NCBI RefSeq assembly: GCF_963675165.1
Contig: NC_087379.1
Location: forward strand, 6,348,839-6,412,838
Direction of reading: 5' to 3'
Source: Halichondria panicea
Taxonomy: Eukaryota; Porifera; Demospongiae; Suberitida; Halichondriidae
Length of the DNA: 64,000 nt
Shown one piece after another: positions 20,501-33,041 of this stretch. Below the pieces are notes generated by a model. The model made no database searches. It worked only from the letters and a program-made list of their open reading frames with translations, and had not been told where the DNA came from. Within the stretch, counting starts at the first letter, position 1. Each line of letters opens with the position of its first letter. A program made the translations under genes and the position numbers.

Positions 20501-21371
20501 TAGGTGTAACACAATACTGACACCATTATAGGCCCCACACATGCACTCATCATACACAAAGCCATGTGGGCAGTAGGGCATTTGACTAACGACTGTTGCT
20601 AGGATAACATAACTATCTCAACAGAGTGGTCACATTAACAGAAATTGTATATACATCTGTACGTGTATGAGCACACTCCATTACATGGTCTACAGTCTAT
20701 CGAACAATTTCAGAGAGTTAAAGCCAATGGAAATTACTCATCAGTATAGTCTCGGGGTACAGAGTAGGTAATTCAAAAATGGTTGGTGTATGTTTAACCG
20801 TAGCCTATGTAAACGAATAGCTAGAAACCAAACAATAAGCCCCTCCCCCTTCAGTAGAGATACAGCGTTGGGGACCACTTAAAAACTTGAAGGCATGTAC
20901 TACAGCACTGTATGTAGATATATTAAACATAATACATACAACAGTAACTTTAAAGGCTTAGCATTCAATATAATTATCATGCAGCTAAGGTATTACAAGC
21001 CAGAACAGGGCAGATACGTAACTACTCCAGTGTGCGAAAGCAAAGTAGTCACGACACATCACCTTTATTATAAACAATGGACAATGAGACATTCAATATG
21101 TAGTACCACTATCAGCTGACCATACTACTACTGATACTCTATAGCTAGCTAGTTGTGTATAGCTACATCTGTGCCTACACACACCCTATATTGGAATGTC
21201 CTTGCTGGTACTTATATCATGACTGACCTGAGTCTCTCCAAAGTGCTCTAAGCCAATGCTCTTAAAGTCCTGGGCAGATATACAGCCATCCTTATCCCTG
21301 TCACACAGGTCGAATATTGTCTTCAGGTGGTCCACACCTTGCTTCAAACTGTCATCTACCTCGGAGCCCAT
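14573..21371 (-). CDS. Rab11 family-interacting protein 3/4-like (EF-hand, coiled coil, Rab-binding domain)
   Basis: Exons, gene order: 21228-21371, 19789-19882, 19519-19598, 19128-19237, 18790-18879, 18285-18459, 17926-18029, 17635-17725, 17253-17384, 16977-17114, 16620-16745, 14836-14961, 14573-14686; phases join to 507 aa. The N-terminus holds an EF-hand with loop DRDKDGCISAQD and a degenerate second EF-hand (HEMDPANSQHISFSMFCQG). A Ser-rich linker follows, then a long coiled coil from exon 6 to exon 12 (for example ELSSREDELSE, RRRVEEELRRTREQLR). The end, YIDGLLSNIIEKYPELLE, has the form of the Rab11-FIP Rab-binding domain. Family role: class II FIPs link Rab11/Arf to recycling endosomes and cytokinesis. 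The start is the ATG at 21371. The 3' half was duplicated upstream as pseudogene fragments. Confidence 0.88.
15467..15722. mobile_element. Long foldback element in FIP intron
   Basis: Arms of about 110 bases (around 15467-15585 and 15603-15722) are imperfect reverse complements; GGGCTTGGAATTTGCACACT is exact in both. The loop is a short A-rich stretch. Non-coding and directly adjacent to the dispersed element starting at 15716. Confidence 0.85.
15716..16286. mobile_element. Dispersed about 575-bp TIR element, copy 1
   Basis: Closely similar along its whole length to 41300-41877. Near the ends are the inverted repeats TGCCTCGGTG and CACCGAGGCA. There is an internal CA-rich tract just before the right end. 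No coding capacity. It lies in the FIP intron between exons 11 and 12. Confidence 0.88.
16392..16585. repeat. Hairpin plus inverted partial copy of the dispersed element
   Basis: 16392-16448 is a hairpin with arms GGAACGCTGGCTA / TAGCCAGCGTTCC. From about 16460 to 16585 the sequence is the reverse complement of the internal part of copy 1 (about 15841-15965). It therefore forms a second, inverted, truncated copy. Confidence 0.75.
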
Positions 21372-21720
21372 GGCACCATCCAAGAACACCAAGCACAATT
21401 AATTATGTATGCGTCTCCAGGAGATGCTCAGGACTAGATTCGTTTAGGGGCGTGGACCATCAGAGCCCCTCCCCCCTTGGCTGGTTGTCATTTGCACATG
21501 CGCGAGTCTTAGTCTGTTGACGTGACTATGACGTGACGTACATACACACCAGGGTCACAAGCCAAAACATTAATTGACGTTATATAAACGATTATTAAAC
21601 TGCTGGAAGCTCACAGGTACGTACCAGTATTAGTAAATTATAGCTATTTGATATTCTGATTTCTATGCTTCTTATTCCTCAGGTAGATAGATACATCTAG
21701 GACCTAACTTTTATAACAGA
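21372..21720. promoter_or_regulatory. Divergent promoter region of FIP and methyltransferase genes
   Basis: The 349 bases between the FIP start (-) and the methyltransferase start (+) hold four TGACGT motifs (21518-21523, 21529-21534, 21534-21539 and 21575-21580). A TATATAAA follows at 21581-21588, oriented toward the + gene. TGACGT is the CREB/ATF half-site type; use here is inferred from clustering only. Confidence 0.55.
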
Positions 21721-22859
21721 ATGGATGAGACCATTCCTTATGACAAAGATGCCAACTTTCAGTTTGACAGTAAGGCATATCTTCAACGATATACTCATCC
21801 GATAGAAGCATTGGGAATTCAAGTACAGTTTCTCGAATGTTGGCATCAATTCTACCGAGATTATCACCAAGACTTTGATGAGTCCAGCTCTACCATGCTG
21901 GAGTTTGGTGGAGGTCCTACGCTGTGGTCACTTATCAGTGTTGCACCTAATGTGAGCAGTATCACTTTCTCTGACTATGCAGAGACTAACAGATCAGAGA
22001 TAGAGATATGGAGGGACAATGAATCCGGGTGTGAGTATCACAATGATCAATATACAGTACATACTACAGTGGAACCTAAAGAAAGAGATTATAATTATAT
22101 AAGCACCTAGGTCCCGAATAAGCAGTTTGTTAGTACAAAACATCTGTGTACATAATGTCTAAAACCTTGTTCCCTAAACTATGTAAAACTCATGGTATTG
22201 TATTGTGATCAGTCTTTTGTCTTGAGAACAATTGATAACACATAATACTCTATTCACAATCGTGGTTTTCTTTTCAGGTCATGACTGGAAACCCTATGTT
22301 GAGTATATTGTCCGCACCCTTGAAGGCAATCAAGACCCGAATGCTGTTGATCTTCGTGTGCAAGAACTTCGCAGGAAGTTACAAAACATCATCTTTTGTG
22401 ATGCACACTCTGAGAAGCCACTTGGTGAAATGCAGCAGAAATTTGATGTGATTCATACAAACCTTTGCCTTGAAATTGTGTGTGAGGATAAGGATGCATT
22501 CTATGCTGTGTTTTCAAAATTTCATCAATATTTGAAGCCAAGAGGATACCTTCTTTGTCTAGCTGCTTTGGAGGGGTCCTGGTACTTGTGTTGGAATGGA
22601 GGGGGCCAGAAGTGGCACCAGCTATACTTGCAGAGTGAAGATCTCGATACAGCTATGGCGAGATCTGGTGAAGTGTAGATCTAACTATAGTCATGTTGGC
22701 ATATATACTTACCATACCATCCAGTCCAGTAAGTAATCATGTTCTATTCTGTGCACAGGTTTCACTATACTCTACACACGAATTGTGCATCCAGCTTCAA
22801 CTAACCTCATGAGTGCTACGAAGAAATGGCGGTTTATCGTGGCCAGAAAAAAAGACTAG
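21721..22859 (+). CDS. NNMT/PNMT-family SAM-dependent N-methyltransferase
   Basis: Exons 21721-22030, 22278-22667, 22759-22859; 266 aa, the usual length of this family (about 264-285). Motif I is MLEFGGGPTLW, followed by SNITFSDY-like SSITFSDYAETN, the DWKPYVEYIVRTLEGN helix region, FCDAHSEKPLG, and the C-terminal FTILYTRIVHPA and WRFIVARKK. These are hallmarks of the nicotinamide / phenylethanolamine / indolethylamine N-methyltransferase fold, which transfers a methyl group from SAM to a small amine or pyridine. The substrate cannot be told from sequence. Probably cytosolic; no signal peptide. Divergent from the FIP gene with a shared promoter. Confidence 0.88.
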
Positions 22860-23162
22860 CATTGTGTGCACTGGTGTGTCCTCAGTTTTTAATCATTGTG
22901 TAACATGTACATGATACTGACCCGAATTTTCTTTTTTGTAACGCTAGGTAGAGAGTATTCCGTATTTTATCTTTTAATAGGCTATGCTGCAAAAGAGGGA
23001 GGGGCATGTTATTGACCGACAGTGAACAGGGTATTTAACCACTGCACGCGGTACCCGTACTCAGCTTTTAGCCCTGATTTTGAACACTGGTGCAAGCTCT
23101 CCTTGATACCTTTGATTTGCAGCATCTCTTGATCTCTCTAGACCACTGAATAATTCGACAGA

Positions 23163-26100
23163 ATGGCAAGCGTAAGTAATCTCACACAAGCTAGCTAAGT
23201 AACTACTAGTATACTGTGCAGTACGTACTTACTAGCAAGAACCTTTATACTGAAACCATAGAGCTACATCTTGTGTGTTGTAAAGCTTTTACTTATAACT
23301 CGTGCATAATATAATGTCTAAGCTGTCATATTTGACTTTATTGATGGCCACCCCCTGCAGTCTGGCGATGCAGGAACCGTTACTCCAGCCCCCAACTTCA
23401 ATGCAGAGGCCGATTGTGAGGTTCTCAGGAAAGCAATGAAGGGACTCGGTGAGTGGCGACTTGTGTGGGGAATTTCAGTGCAATAACAGTCACTGTGTGT
23501 GTAGACTAGCAAGCCGTCACTGTACGTAGCACGGCGAACAGTAGACTTGTCAAACTCTGTGTAGAGACTCGTGCATCTTTTACCACCATATTTGTGCAAC
23601 TCAAGTGCATGCGGTTACCAGAACATCACTGATAGTGACGTACACTAGAAAATGTAGAAAAGTATCACCTGCAGGAGTTCGTTAAGAATTCATTCTAATG
23701 ATTTCCTGGTATCACTGCAGTAGACTAACAAAAACCACAACCACTTAGAATCATATCTGATATGCTGACTGTGCAACACGAGTCTCTACACGGAATTTAC
23801 TGTTCACCGTGCAACAGTGACGGTTTGCGAGTCTACTGTGTGTGTGTGTGTGTGTGTGTGCAGCCATGTAAACTACTGTGCTTATTCAAGTATCTTGTTA
23901 CAGTATGGTACTGATGTTGCTAGGTGATTTGCTCGCTAGCATAACAATTTATTATTGGCAAATTAGCTTTTGTGTGGGTCTTAGCATCAATGGAATATCA
24001 GCTTACAGAATATCAGCTTACAGGTTTAGTTCCAGTTGTCATATATAGACCTCCTTGTTGTTACAGTTGGGTGTTGCTTGTTCTATCAAAACCTCAACTT
24101 TATCTTTCACCCAGTGACCCTAGCCTTGAATCCACTAAGCCTATTCATGCCTTGCATAGTGATTCTGTGCAAACTGAACTCGTGTTTTTGTTATTTTAAC
24201 AGCACTTGTCCATCCATACATTTGTACTTATAAGTCATGCTTCACACAGACCTTACTTTTCGCTTGAGAATCTCTAGGATTTCTAACACGTACCTTGATC
24301 ACTAACTTGTACTGTTTCCTAATTCACTAAGGGTGATTGTTGTATAACATAATTGTTAAGTGTAGGAACTGAACCATTGCCAATCATTACCTGAAAATAC
24401 ATATACTGCTTCTGTGTACACTACAGTGTCAGTAGAGCTAATAGGTTAGTGTCAGTGTGTGTTTGTCTGATGTAGACAACTTGAGCAGAAGGTCCAGATA
24501 CACCTAGGAATTCAGTGCATTCAATAGTAACATGTGCTAACAGCTAGTAATTGCTTTCTATTTTACACGGGTGTAACACATATCTCTCAACATACATGTA
24601 GCCAACATTGCAACAGCTGCTAATAACAGAAATATTTAATCTCCCCCTCCTCCCTCATCCAGGCACTGACGAGAAGGCCCTGATCAACCTTCTGTGTTAC
24701 AGGTCCAACGCTCAACGACAGGAGCTCAAAATCAAGTACAAGTCCATGTTTGGCAGGGTGAGTTTCTTGCCCATTATTATTAACTCAACTATACTCAGAA
24801 GTTCGTTTCATGCATGGCTTGTGTTGTTAAGTAGTTAGAATTCAAGACACTTGTGGGTGTGCTATATTGATTTGTATTCCCAGAAAATCACTCTGCACTT
24901 GCACACACTCAATGCATGTGCCCGCAGACACACACACACACAAATATTTATTTTGGTGTGCAACTGGCAATCTTCCCATGCACCCCTCCCTACCTTTTGT
25001 ATACCTTTCAATCAAACACACACACACACAGGACCTTGTTGATGATATTAAGGGTGAACTGAGTGGACACTTTGAGGACGTTATGCTTGGAATCATGATG
25101 CCCATCCCAGACTTTGCTGCCTACAGTGTTAAGAAAGCTGTGAAGGGTCTAGGAACAGATGAGGAAACTCTCATTGAGGTCATATGCACTGCCACCAACG
25201 AGGAACTAACTGCCATCAAGGAAGCATACAAAAGGCGTGAGTACTACTAATCCACTTAGCATTAGCATTGCACTCTATACTATAATTATGTTAGACAGTC
25301 ATCCCTCAGCAATCTGTCTTCTCTGTGTGTATGGTGTGTATGGTGTGTATGTGGCGTACAAGTATATATTACAGTGTGGGTGTATACAGGCATAATTATT
25401 GCAATGTGGGTACAGTATTGTGGGTGAAAGCTGTGCATCCACCCCACTCGTGTGCTCACTGTGCATCCACCCCACTCGTGTGCTCACTGTGCATCCACCC
25501 CACTCGTGTGCTCACTGTGTTCCACCCCTTTCCCTTGTCATGTACATACCTATAATGTACTTATAACCCCCACATACGCACACACAGTGTACAAGAAGAG
25601 TATGGAGGATGCTGTACGTACTGACTTGTCTGGTGACTTCAAGAGAATGATGGTCTCCCTCATGACTGTGAGTTAAACTAGAGGGCCACGTATACTACCT
25701 CTAACTGCTGAATCATCTAGTACTTGTTTAACCTCCCCCTTTCTCCACATCCACACAGGCTTCTCGTGAACCAGAGGGCCCTGTAGACCAGGCTAAGGCT
25801 GCTGCTGAAGCCAAGGTATGTGTTTTTCATTTACTGTTTGTTTAACTTCCACAAGTTATCTGATAGTTGTCCAACACATTGGGTGGAAGCGTTGTAATAG
25901 CATTCACGATATGCTTTGTGTAGCATTCTTGTCGTTTTCAGTTGTTATTCATAAGCAATGTATATATCACATTACTGACCTTTGCCACCCACAGGCTCTG
26001 TATGATGCAGGAGAGGGACAGATGGGAACAGACGAGTCCAAGTAAGTCACACCACTACACACAATTAGATAATTAATACGTGCATGTATGCACGCTATAA

Positions 26101-26966
26101 AAAGGCCTATAATAACCGTATATATAACTAAATAATTATGACCATTGGAACGTATATTCTACTTGTTTAACTATATCTCTTTGGGTTCATTCGTACACAC
26201 ACACATTCACAGGTTCAACCAGATTTTGTGCGTGAGGAGCTACTCTCACTTGAGGGCTGTGTTTGCTGATTACGCCAGGATCTCAAAGACAGACATTGTG
26301 GGTGCCATCAAGAAAGAGATGTCTGGAGACTTGGAGAAAGCATACCTTGCTGTTGGTAAGTGTGTGTTTGACGTTTGAGTGCCCTAGTATAGATACTTTA
26401 TTTACCTTTGTTTAAAGATATATGCACGTATCTTTAGATTTCAATTTTTAGCCAACAAACTGAGAGCATAAACTCTATGTCAACGACTCCCACTACTCCA
26501 TGCACACACACACACACACACACACGTACAGTGCGCAGTGTGATGGATCGTCCCTCCTTCTTTGCTGATCGTCTGTATCGCTTCATGAAGGGAGCAGGCA
26601 CTGATGACGATGATCTTGTGAGGGTGGTGGTTGCTCGTTGTGAGGTGGACATGGTGCAAATCAAGGAGGCCTTCCCCAAGCTCTACAACAACCAGGGCAA
26701 GAGTCTTGCCTCATTCATCAAGGTATGTGTGTGCAAAGAGGGGTGGATTAATGTACACGAATGAATTTGTTGTGGCTTGCATCGCCTTGTTCTCTGTCTT
26801 CTACTTCGTAACGATACTTTGCATGACAGAGTTTGGTATAGGACAATTCTATACACTCTGTATGATTATAATTATTATGACACCACACCCTCCACACACA
26901 CACACATAGGGAGACACCAGCGGTGACTATGAGAGATCTCTGCTGGCCCTTATCAGAGAGAAATAA
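23163..26966 (+). CDS. Annexin with four repeats
   Basis: Exons 23163-23171, 23361-23448, 24663-24757, 25032-25236, 25588-25667, 25759-25815, 25995-26041, 26213-26355, 26532-26722, 26910-26966; 323 aa, typical of animal annexins with a short N-terminal tail (exon 1 encodes only MAS). The four repeats carry calcium-loop motifs KGLGTDE (repeat 1), KGLGTDE (repeat 2), GQMGTDE (repeat 3) and KGAGTDD (repeat 4). The third is the least canonical. Annexins bind acidic phospholipids in a calcium-dependent way at membranes. A possible polyadenylation signal, AATAAA, lies near 27166. Confidence 0.95.
23838..23862. repeat. TG microsatellite in annexin intron 2
   Basis: About twelve TG units in the long second intron. 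The rest of this 1.2-kb intron shows no supported feature. Confidence 0.8.
25431..25528. repeat. 28-bp minisatellite in annexin intron 4
   Basis: Three perfect copies of a 28-base unit beginning CTGTGCATCCACCCCACTCG (25431-25458, 25459-25486, 25487-25514) and a partial fourth. It lies between exons 4 and 5 and is preceded by imperfect TGTGTATGG repeats at about 25324-25352. Confidence 0.95.
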
Positions 26967-27197
26967 TTTTTCTTGCTTTCAAGAATCCTGAACTTCAATA
27001 TGATTAGTGAAACTAGAAAATTTATAGAAATTTAGAGACTTTAGACTTTTGAACTTTTATCCCCTTGTCCTGATATTGAAGAAGACATATAATTTTTGAT
27101 ACATCAAAAAGTTATAATTATAGGTACATGTACTGTATGGCAGTTGAATTATAGTTGCATGACCAATAAAAATTGAAGCACTTGCTATGAAGTTTGA

Positions 27198-29658
27198 TCA
27201 GTTACTAAAAAAAGCATCAATGGCTGTCCACATTTCCTCCGTGTCCTTGCGTCCATGAGGCTCATCTGAATAGTCTAAAGAGTCCACGTTCCAGAAGGCT
27301 AGTCCTTTGAGGGAGTGTTGTGCAGCCATTGAGTACTTGAGAGAGAGGCTTGGAGGGTCGTCAAACCAAAACTGTGGGGATGGGAAATAATAGAGTTACA
27401 ACATAGACTTATACCGTATATAGCGAATTATTTTGAGGTTTCACCGATTGACCTCGAACCTCGAACATTTAGTTATTTCTCAATTGTAGGGGTGTGGTCA
27501 TTTGAACCTTTATCCTCGAAAATAAAATCCGCAAATGTTTAGTTTGAGCAATCCACTAAAATTTAGTGACTCGAAAAATAACTATAGGTAGTTTGAAGAG
27601 AGCTACGTATGATTATTGTGCAAGGGATAAAGGCTGATCAAGACAACGCTACTGTAACACAAGTATATTCAGTCTCGACTCTAAGCCCTAGGTCGAGGCT
27701 AAAGCATCAACCACTAGGATATGGACCACAGTTTACTGAAGCAACCAAATGTCTGCTTGAATTCTCAAAGAAGCGATAATGAGCAATTACATTGACTAAG
27801 TGTTTATTTGTGTGTGTTTACCTGATGCATAATATTGGTTATCTGGTGTTGAAAGAATGGGGCTTTGAATGTGTCATTCCATTGCACAGTGATGTGGTCC
27901 TCCCTAATGAGCTGACGAATGGAACCATAGTTGTGTTGTGAACCTGCAGTTAGTGTTAGGAATAAAAACAATTGTAAACACAAAATGTGGAAAACATCCC
28001 CCTCTAGTTATGATTATTATAGAGAAAAGAAGACATTTAGAAAACAGCATGAATGTGCATGTACCTAACTACTCCCAGGCCATGACACGCATGCACCAAT
28101 TTACTACAGGTAAACTGAATAGACTTTTGGGAGGGGAAATTTTTCTACAACTATTGTTTAATGTGCATTTATTCACCAGGAAACAATGCACATAAGGCCA
28201 CAGTGGCCACACACATGCAGTTCTTTCACACAGGCCAATATAGGGAACAGTGTGTGATAATGGAAACCACCTGCCGCATCACTGCAAGGTACTCCACGGA
28301 ACGGAACTTTCTTGATATAGCAGACATCTCCAGGCCTGACATCGATACACGGATAGTCATACCCATACCATGGCTGTCCCAGTACCAGTTTGCTGGGGCT
28401 GATTCCAAGATCCAGATACTGTTTGATCCCAAGCTCAGTTTTTGGTAAGGGAGAGTTCGCACTAGCTACACAAGGTCCGTATATCTGACTTTGCTCATCA
28501 TAAGACATTACTATAAGAAAATCTACGATATCCGCAAACTTTTCAACTTCATAGCATCGTCCGTCAGTACAGTTTGGGCTCCAGGCAACATCATACGTCA
28601 CCTGCACAGGAAGAACACAGTCAGTGTAACATACACCTGAGCATAAAAAGTGTGGTGAATTGTGCGGGCATCATGAGATCGAGATTCATGACACAGCTTG
28701 TTTTGAAATCGAAAATAACAAACTCATGAGACTCATGAGACTCAAAGATGCCTCCACCTAAGCCTGGGACCTTGCCCAGGATAACATGTGCAATTCACAG
28801 TTACAACACAACACCTACAGCTCACCTGGTAATTCTTGTTGGCCGACTTGAATGCCTGATAAACCTCATGCACAAACAGAGTGAGTAGCTTCTGCTCTAA
28901 GCTGCCATTCTTCACAGGCGCCTCTATGTCCAGATTGATGCCGTCTGCATAGGAGGATTGTACTAGTGCCAGCTGGTCTTTGATCCAGGTGGAGCGAGCA
29001 GTGGAGTTGGTCAGGTTGGCCACACTGAAACCATTCAGACCACCCAAGACTATGCGAACCTATTCAATGGATGTGTAGTTGTCAGTGTATGAGGTTTAAT
29101 CAATATAATTATAAAGCCATCTACAATCAATTAACATTGCAAATGGGACTTGTATGTGAAGCCATTATTACATTAAACAGGGGGGGGGGGGGAAACACCT
29201 CATCTACAATCACCAACAAACAAAGCACTGCACCAACACTATAACAAGCTAATGCATGAGAAGCACCTACCCCAAGTGAATGGGCGTGACACATGAGGTT
29301 GGTAGGCAAGTCAGTGAACATCATTAGGGTGGTGAGATGGGTCCAGTTATACTTCATCCAATTGTCCTGCATGCAAGGTGTGGAGAAAGGAGTGTATTCG
29401 TCTATGTGTGTTTTGCAGGATTACAATAGATAAAAGCAGTACGTTTAATATTATAGTCTCTGAGCAGCATACCACAGGTACCTGATTAACGACAAAGCCC
29501 ACCACCTCTTTGGCAGGAGTGTGTGTGATTGGCTCACAGAGCTCAGGCTTGTCACAAGGACAGCCTCTCTCCAGTTCTGCAATACTTCCAGCTGATACAT
29601 ATAGCAGAATCAACGCTGCCTGAAAACACCTTGCTGGAGCTGGAGAAATCCAAGTCAT
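27198..29658 (-). CDS. CTBS: Di-N-acetylchitobiase-like GH18 glycosidase
   Basis: Exons, gene order: 29482-29658, 29271-29366, 28826-29059, 28271-28601, 27822-27943, 27198-27371; 377 aa, close to vertebrate chitobiase (about 385). A signal peptide is followed by the Cys-rich start RGCPCDKPELC. The GH18 catalytic motif DGINLDIEAP (DxxDxDxE type) carries the acid Glu. Further GH18 marks are VDFLIVMSYDEQ, KLVLGQPWYGYDYPC and the final GLAFWNVDSLDY. Family role: lysosomal release of GlcNAc from the reducing end of chitobiose during glycoprotein breakdown. Several N-x-S/T sites fit a lysosomal glycoprotein. Head-to-head with the tetraspanin gene, 228 bases apart. Confidence 0.93.
27412..27590. repeat. 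Possible degraded MITE in chitobiase intron 5
   Basis: The left edge (accgtatatagcgaattatt) and right edge (aaaaataactatag) are weakly inverted. The style resembles the 2901-3112 element, but the ends pair imperfectly, so the call is tentative. Confidence 0.35.
29180..29192. repeat. Poly-G tract in chitobiase intron 2
   Basis: A run of about 13 G (poly-C on the coding strand of the chitobiase gene) between exons 2 and 3. Confidence 0.85.
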
Positions 29659-29886
29659 TTTTCCATAAAGAAGTGCTAAAAGTGCAGTTCAAAGTGCATG
29701 GTTGCATCACGCTAGATAGATTCTAGTGCACATGCGCAATGCAAATGCCAGTGCACTGCTGGCCTTCACCCGTGACTCTGCGTGACAACAACAGCAGAAC
29801 AAAAGCAAGGCTCCAGTGCAAGAGCAACCAGTTTACATCTTATTTCTTTCAAGCAAATCTCCTCTCACTAGCTACAGATAATAACC
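29659..29886. promoter_or_regulatory. Bidirectional promoter region, chitobiase / tetraspanin
   Basis: Only 228 bases separate the two start codons on opposite strands, so the promoters must be shared or overlapping. No clear TATA box was seen. Confidence 0.5.
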
Positions 29887-32727
29887 ATGAATTTTCTCGA
29901 GTGCATGCGGCGCTTCAGTCAAGCTCTACTGATTATCACCAACTCCATTGTCGGGGTAAGTTTATACTGTAGCCAGCTGCTACAGTACAGTAGCTCTAAC
30001 TAATTAACTAGCTAACTAGCTGCTATGTGTGCTACAAGTATGCTTATGTTGTGATGTATAGTGCATTCATGTGTTACTGGTTGGCTACCTTGCATGGCCA
30101 GGTACTCTATCAAGTGCTAGTGCAGTGAGCTACACCCACAAAATTGTCATCTGGCTAGTTGCATATTAAACTCAGAGCTCTCGAGTATGCGTATACGTAT
30201 ACAGAGGTGTAGGGAGATATTTTTGAAAGGGGATGCTGAAGGAGGTGGCCTATCTATCTATCTATCTATCTAGCTAGCTAGCTATTCAAGGAGCAACTAG
30301 GTAAGGTAGCTTGAGATAAGGGAGTCCAGCACCCAGAGCTCCCAGCACCTGGAGCTCCCGTGCTTTCTACGCCCCTATAGTATGTGTGTACGTACGTGTG
30401 TGGCTATTAGGTAGTCTATTGTGTACACATACAAGCATTTACAAGCACTAACTGTTATTAAACTTGCAACCCTCCAGCTTTAATTCTAAGGCTTCCGTTG
30501 CCTTGCCTTCATTGTTTCATTTTTGTGAATACAAAGAACCAATACAATGTTTTGACCCCACTTTAAAGGTGGTGTTTAATTCTAATGCCGCTCCTTGTAT
30601 TTATTAGTTATTTTATGGGAGTTTGTAGCCATTTCTTAGGAGTATAGTAACCGGTGCTCAAGGTTGTTATATAATTATATAGAATTATCGTGAGTATAAA
30701 AGGTTTTTTACACAGGTGTTATTGATAATGCTCTATTGTTCATAACAAGTTCATCCTTATGGTGTATATTTTGGCTTTGTCTGCTGTATGTACGTATGTA
30801 TGTTGCAACTTGAATAACTTGAATAACCACCTTACTTTAATCTATGCATATCTGTAGTGATAAGAGAGTACTATCAGTAATGAAATTGAGCTAATTACTG
30901 TGTCATGTGCCTCTGAGTTGAGAGTGAGTTGGCATATGGAACCAAGATAGTTCCAATGTACTTCACCTCTAAACATGTGATGTTGTCTCATATAAAAATG
31001 TATCCCTGTGTGTATTGACACATTGTATTGAGTCATGTGATTATGAATAGACTAGTGTAGTTCCAATTGCAGTGGGTGTATTATGAGTTCACAATGGGGT
31101 TGTGAATATGCTATTAGAGTAGCGTGCCCTGTGTGTGAACAGATGATTGATAGCTTTGGAATGTTCCCGTGTTCTCGTCCTAAACTATCCTGTATACATG
31201 TACACTCACACACACACATGTACGCACACACACTTGCATACACACACTTGCATACACACACTTGCATACACACATGCAGCTTCTCGGCCTTGCAGTACTA
31301 ATCCTTGGAATATGGGCACAGGTAACACACATACACTCTCTCTTACTGTAACCACCCATTGCATTAATTTGTCACAACTGAAATCAGACATGTACACATT
31401 ATGATGGTTCCAAGTTTAACATCTGTGTCAATATCTTACAGGTATCAGGTCGTGACTACTTTGACTTTCTTTCTCTTGGTGCTGACTATTCCCCTGTGGG
31501 TATCCTGCTGATTGTTGTGGGGGTCTTTATTGTTGTAATTGGAATTATCGGAATCATAGGAGCAATCTTTGCCGGCACTTTGTTTGGAAGAATCACCCTT
31601 GGACTTGTAAGTTAGTCATTTAGGCCTTTTTGCTACTTTGGCCTCTCTTCTCAACTTTACGGTGTATTGTGTGTCAATATCGTCTGGTGCTGTATAATTT
31701 TATTGACTCACAATTTGTTCTTTGTCTTTGTGTGTAGTATGCTGTCATCCTGGGATTGCTTATCTTGTGTGAGATCTCCATTGGAATCGCAGCTGGAGTT
31801 AAAAGAAATGACGTACGTTTTTAGTGTTAAAGGTGTGTTCACACCACTTATGTACACATCACAAACACCCACATGCAGTTAAACAGCTATTTCAGAGATA
31901 GTGCCCAGCAAACGTTCAATGAGTCTGGTAGTGACCCCAGCAAAGCTGATACATGGAACACATTGCAAACTCTAGTAAGTACCCGTTTCTCTATTTAAAA
32001 ATGTGTGCGTCAAAGATTACATACAATGTGTGTTTTATGCAGTCATGTATTTATACACTACTGGTCTACTCCTGCACTTTATCTCTTCCTCCAGTTTGAC
32101 TGCTGTGGTGTGAACTCTTACAAAGACTACCGATATCTCAATGGCAACAACTCTGTGCCTGCTTCATGCTGCAACCCCAATGCTACTGACTTTTGCGATT
32201 CTATCAGACTGGACGTCACTAACAACACTGGATATTACATTTCATCCGCTGTGAGTTATAATTTGTTACCCCCCAGGTGCATTACTATAGTTTCATGCCC
32301 AAGAGGCGGTGTACATTCATTGAGTGGTTTAGCATTGAGTGCATAGTTTAGTTATTGCTATCCTTAAATAACTTGTCTCATTGCAGGGCTGTGTAGATGT
32401 CCTGGTCAGCGGTGTTGACACTTACCTCGGGGCCATTGCTGGTGGCGGCATTGTCTTTGGTCTCTTCCAGGTAAACAACTGCTTATAACAGTAATATTTT
32501 GCGGTTGAAAAATCTTAGCTCTTGATTTTAGTGTTGCGAAGTGATCACAAAGTTTGCATATGTTTGATGCTAGCAAAACGTTTTGTAGTTGCGATCAAGC
32601 CTCATTCACAAGTGATGCTTTCCCTATGATTAATTAACATCATCTTTTCTTCCAGATAATCGGAGTGGTAATGGCTTGCTTTGTGGCCATTTACAAGGAT
32701 CGTGAGAACAAGTACGAAGTTGTCTAG
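29887..32727 (+). CDS. Tetraspanin
   Basis: Exons 29887-29955, 31280-31321, 31442-31606, 31738-31812, 31879-31974, 32095-32250, 32387-32470, 32656-32727; all exons are in phase 0 and give 252 aa. Four hydrophobic segments are seen: LLIITNSIVGLLGLAVLILG; GILLIVVGVFIVVIGIIGII; YAVILGLLILCEISIGIAAG; and GAIAGGGIVFGLFQIIGVVM. The large extracellular loop carries the diagnostic CCG (FDCCGVNSY), a second pair (ASCCNP), a later single C (DFCDS) and GCVDVL. Intron positions fall in the usual tetraspanin places. Tetraspanins organise membrane microdomains with integrins and other receptors; the subfamily is not assigned. Intron 1 is 1.3 kb. Confidence 0.95.
30250..30283. repeat. TATC / TAGC tetranucleotide repeat in tetraspanin intron 1
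   Basis: Tandem ctatctat units pass into ctagctag units. Confidence 0.8.
31227..31268. repeat. 14-bp tandem repeat next to tetraspanin exon 2
   Basis: Three copies of CACACACTTGCATA end 11 bases before the exon 2 coding start and form part of the 3' splice region. Confidence 0.9.
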
Positions 32728-33041
32728 AGATTGACAAATTCGTATGAACTATCCATAACACAAACTCCGTAGATAATTATCGTATTTATAGTGTCAATAT
32801 GATGCGTTGTGGTGTGTCCCCTGACGTTTTTAGCCATTATTATAGTTGCATTGTGTGTTTTGATGGCAATTAAAATTTTGTGTTGACAAAAATTAATAAC
32901 AAACAAGCCGCAGCTATTTCCTGACTATCCACATAAGCTAGCTAACCGCGGCTCTAATCGAGAAAAGCCAGCTTAGTTGGGTCAAAGGTCAAGCCACATG
33001 CTTTTATACGTACGTACGTACGTACACAAAGAAGGCCAAGG

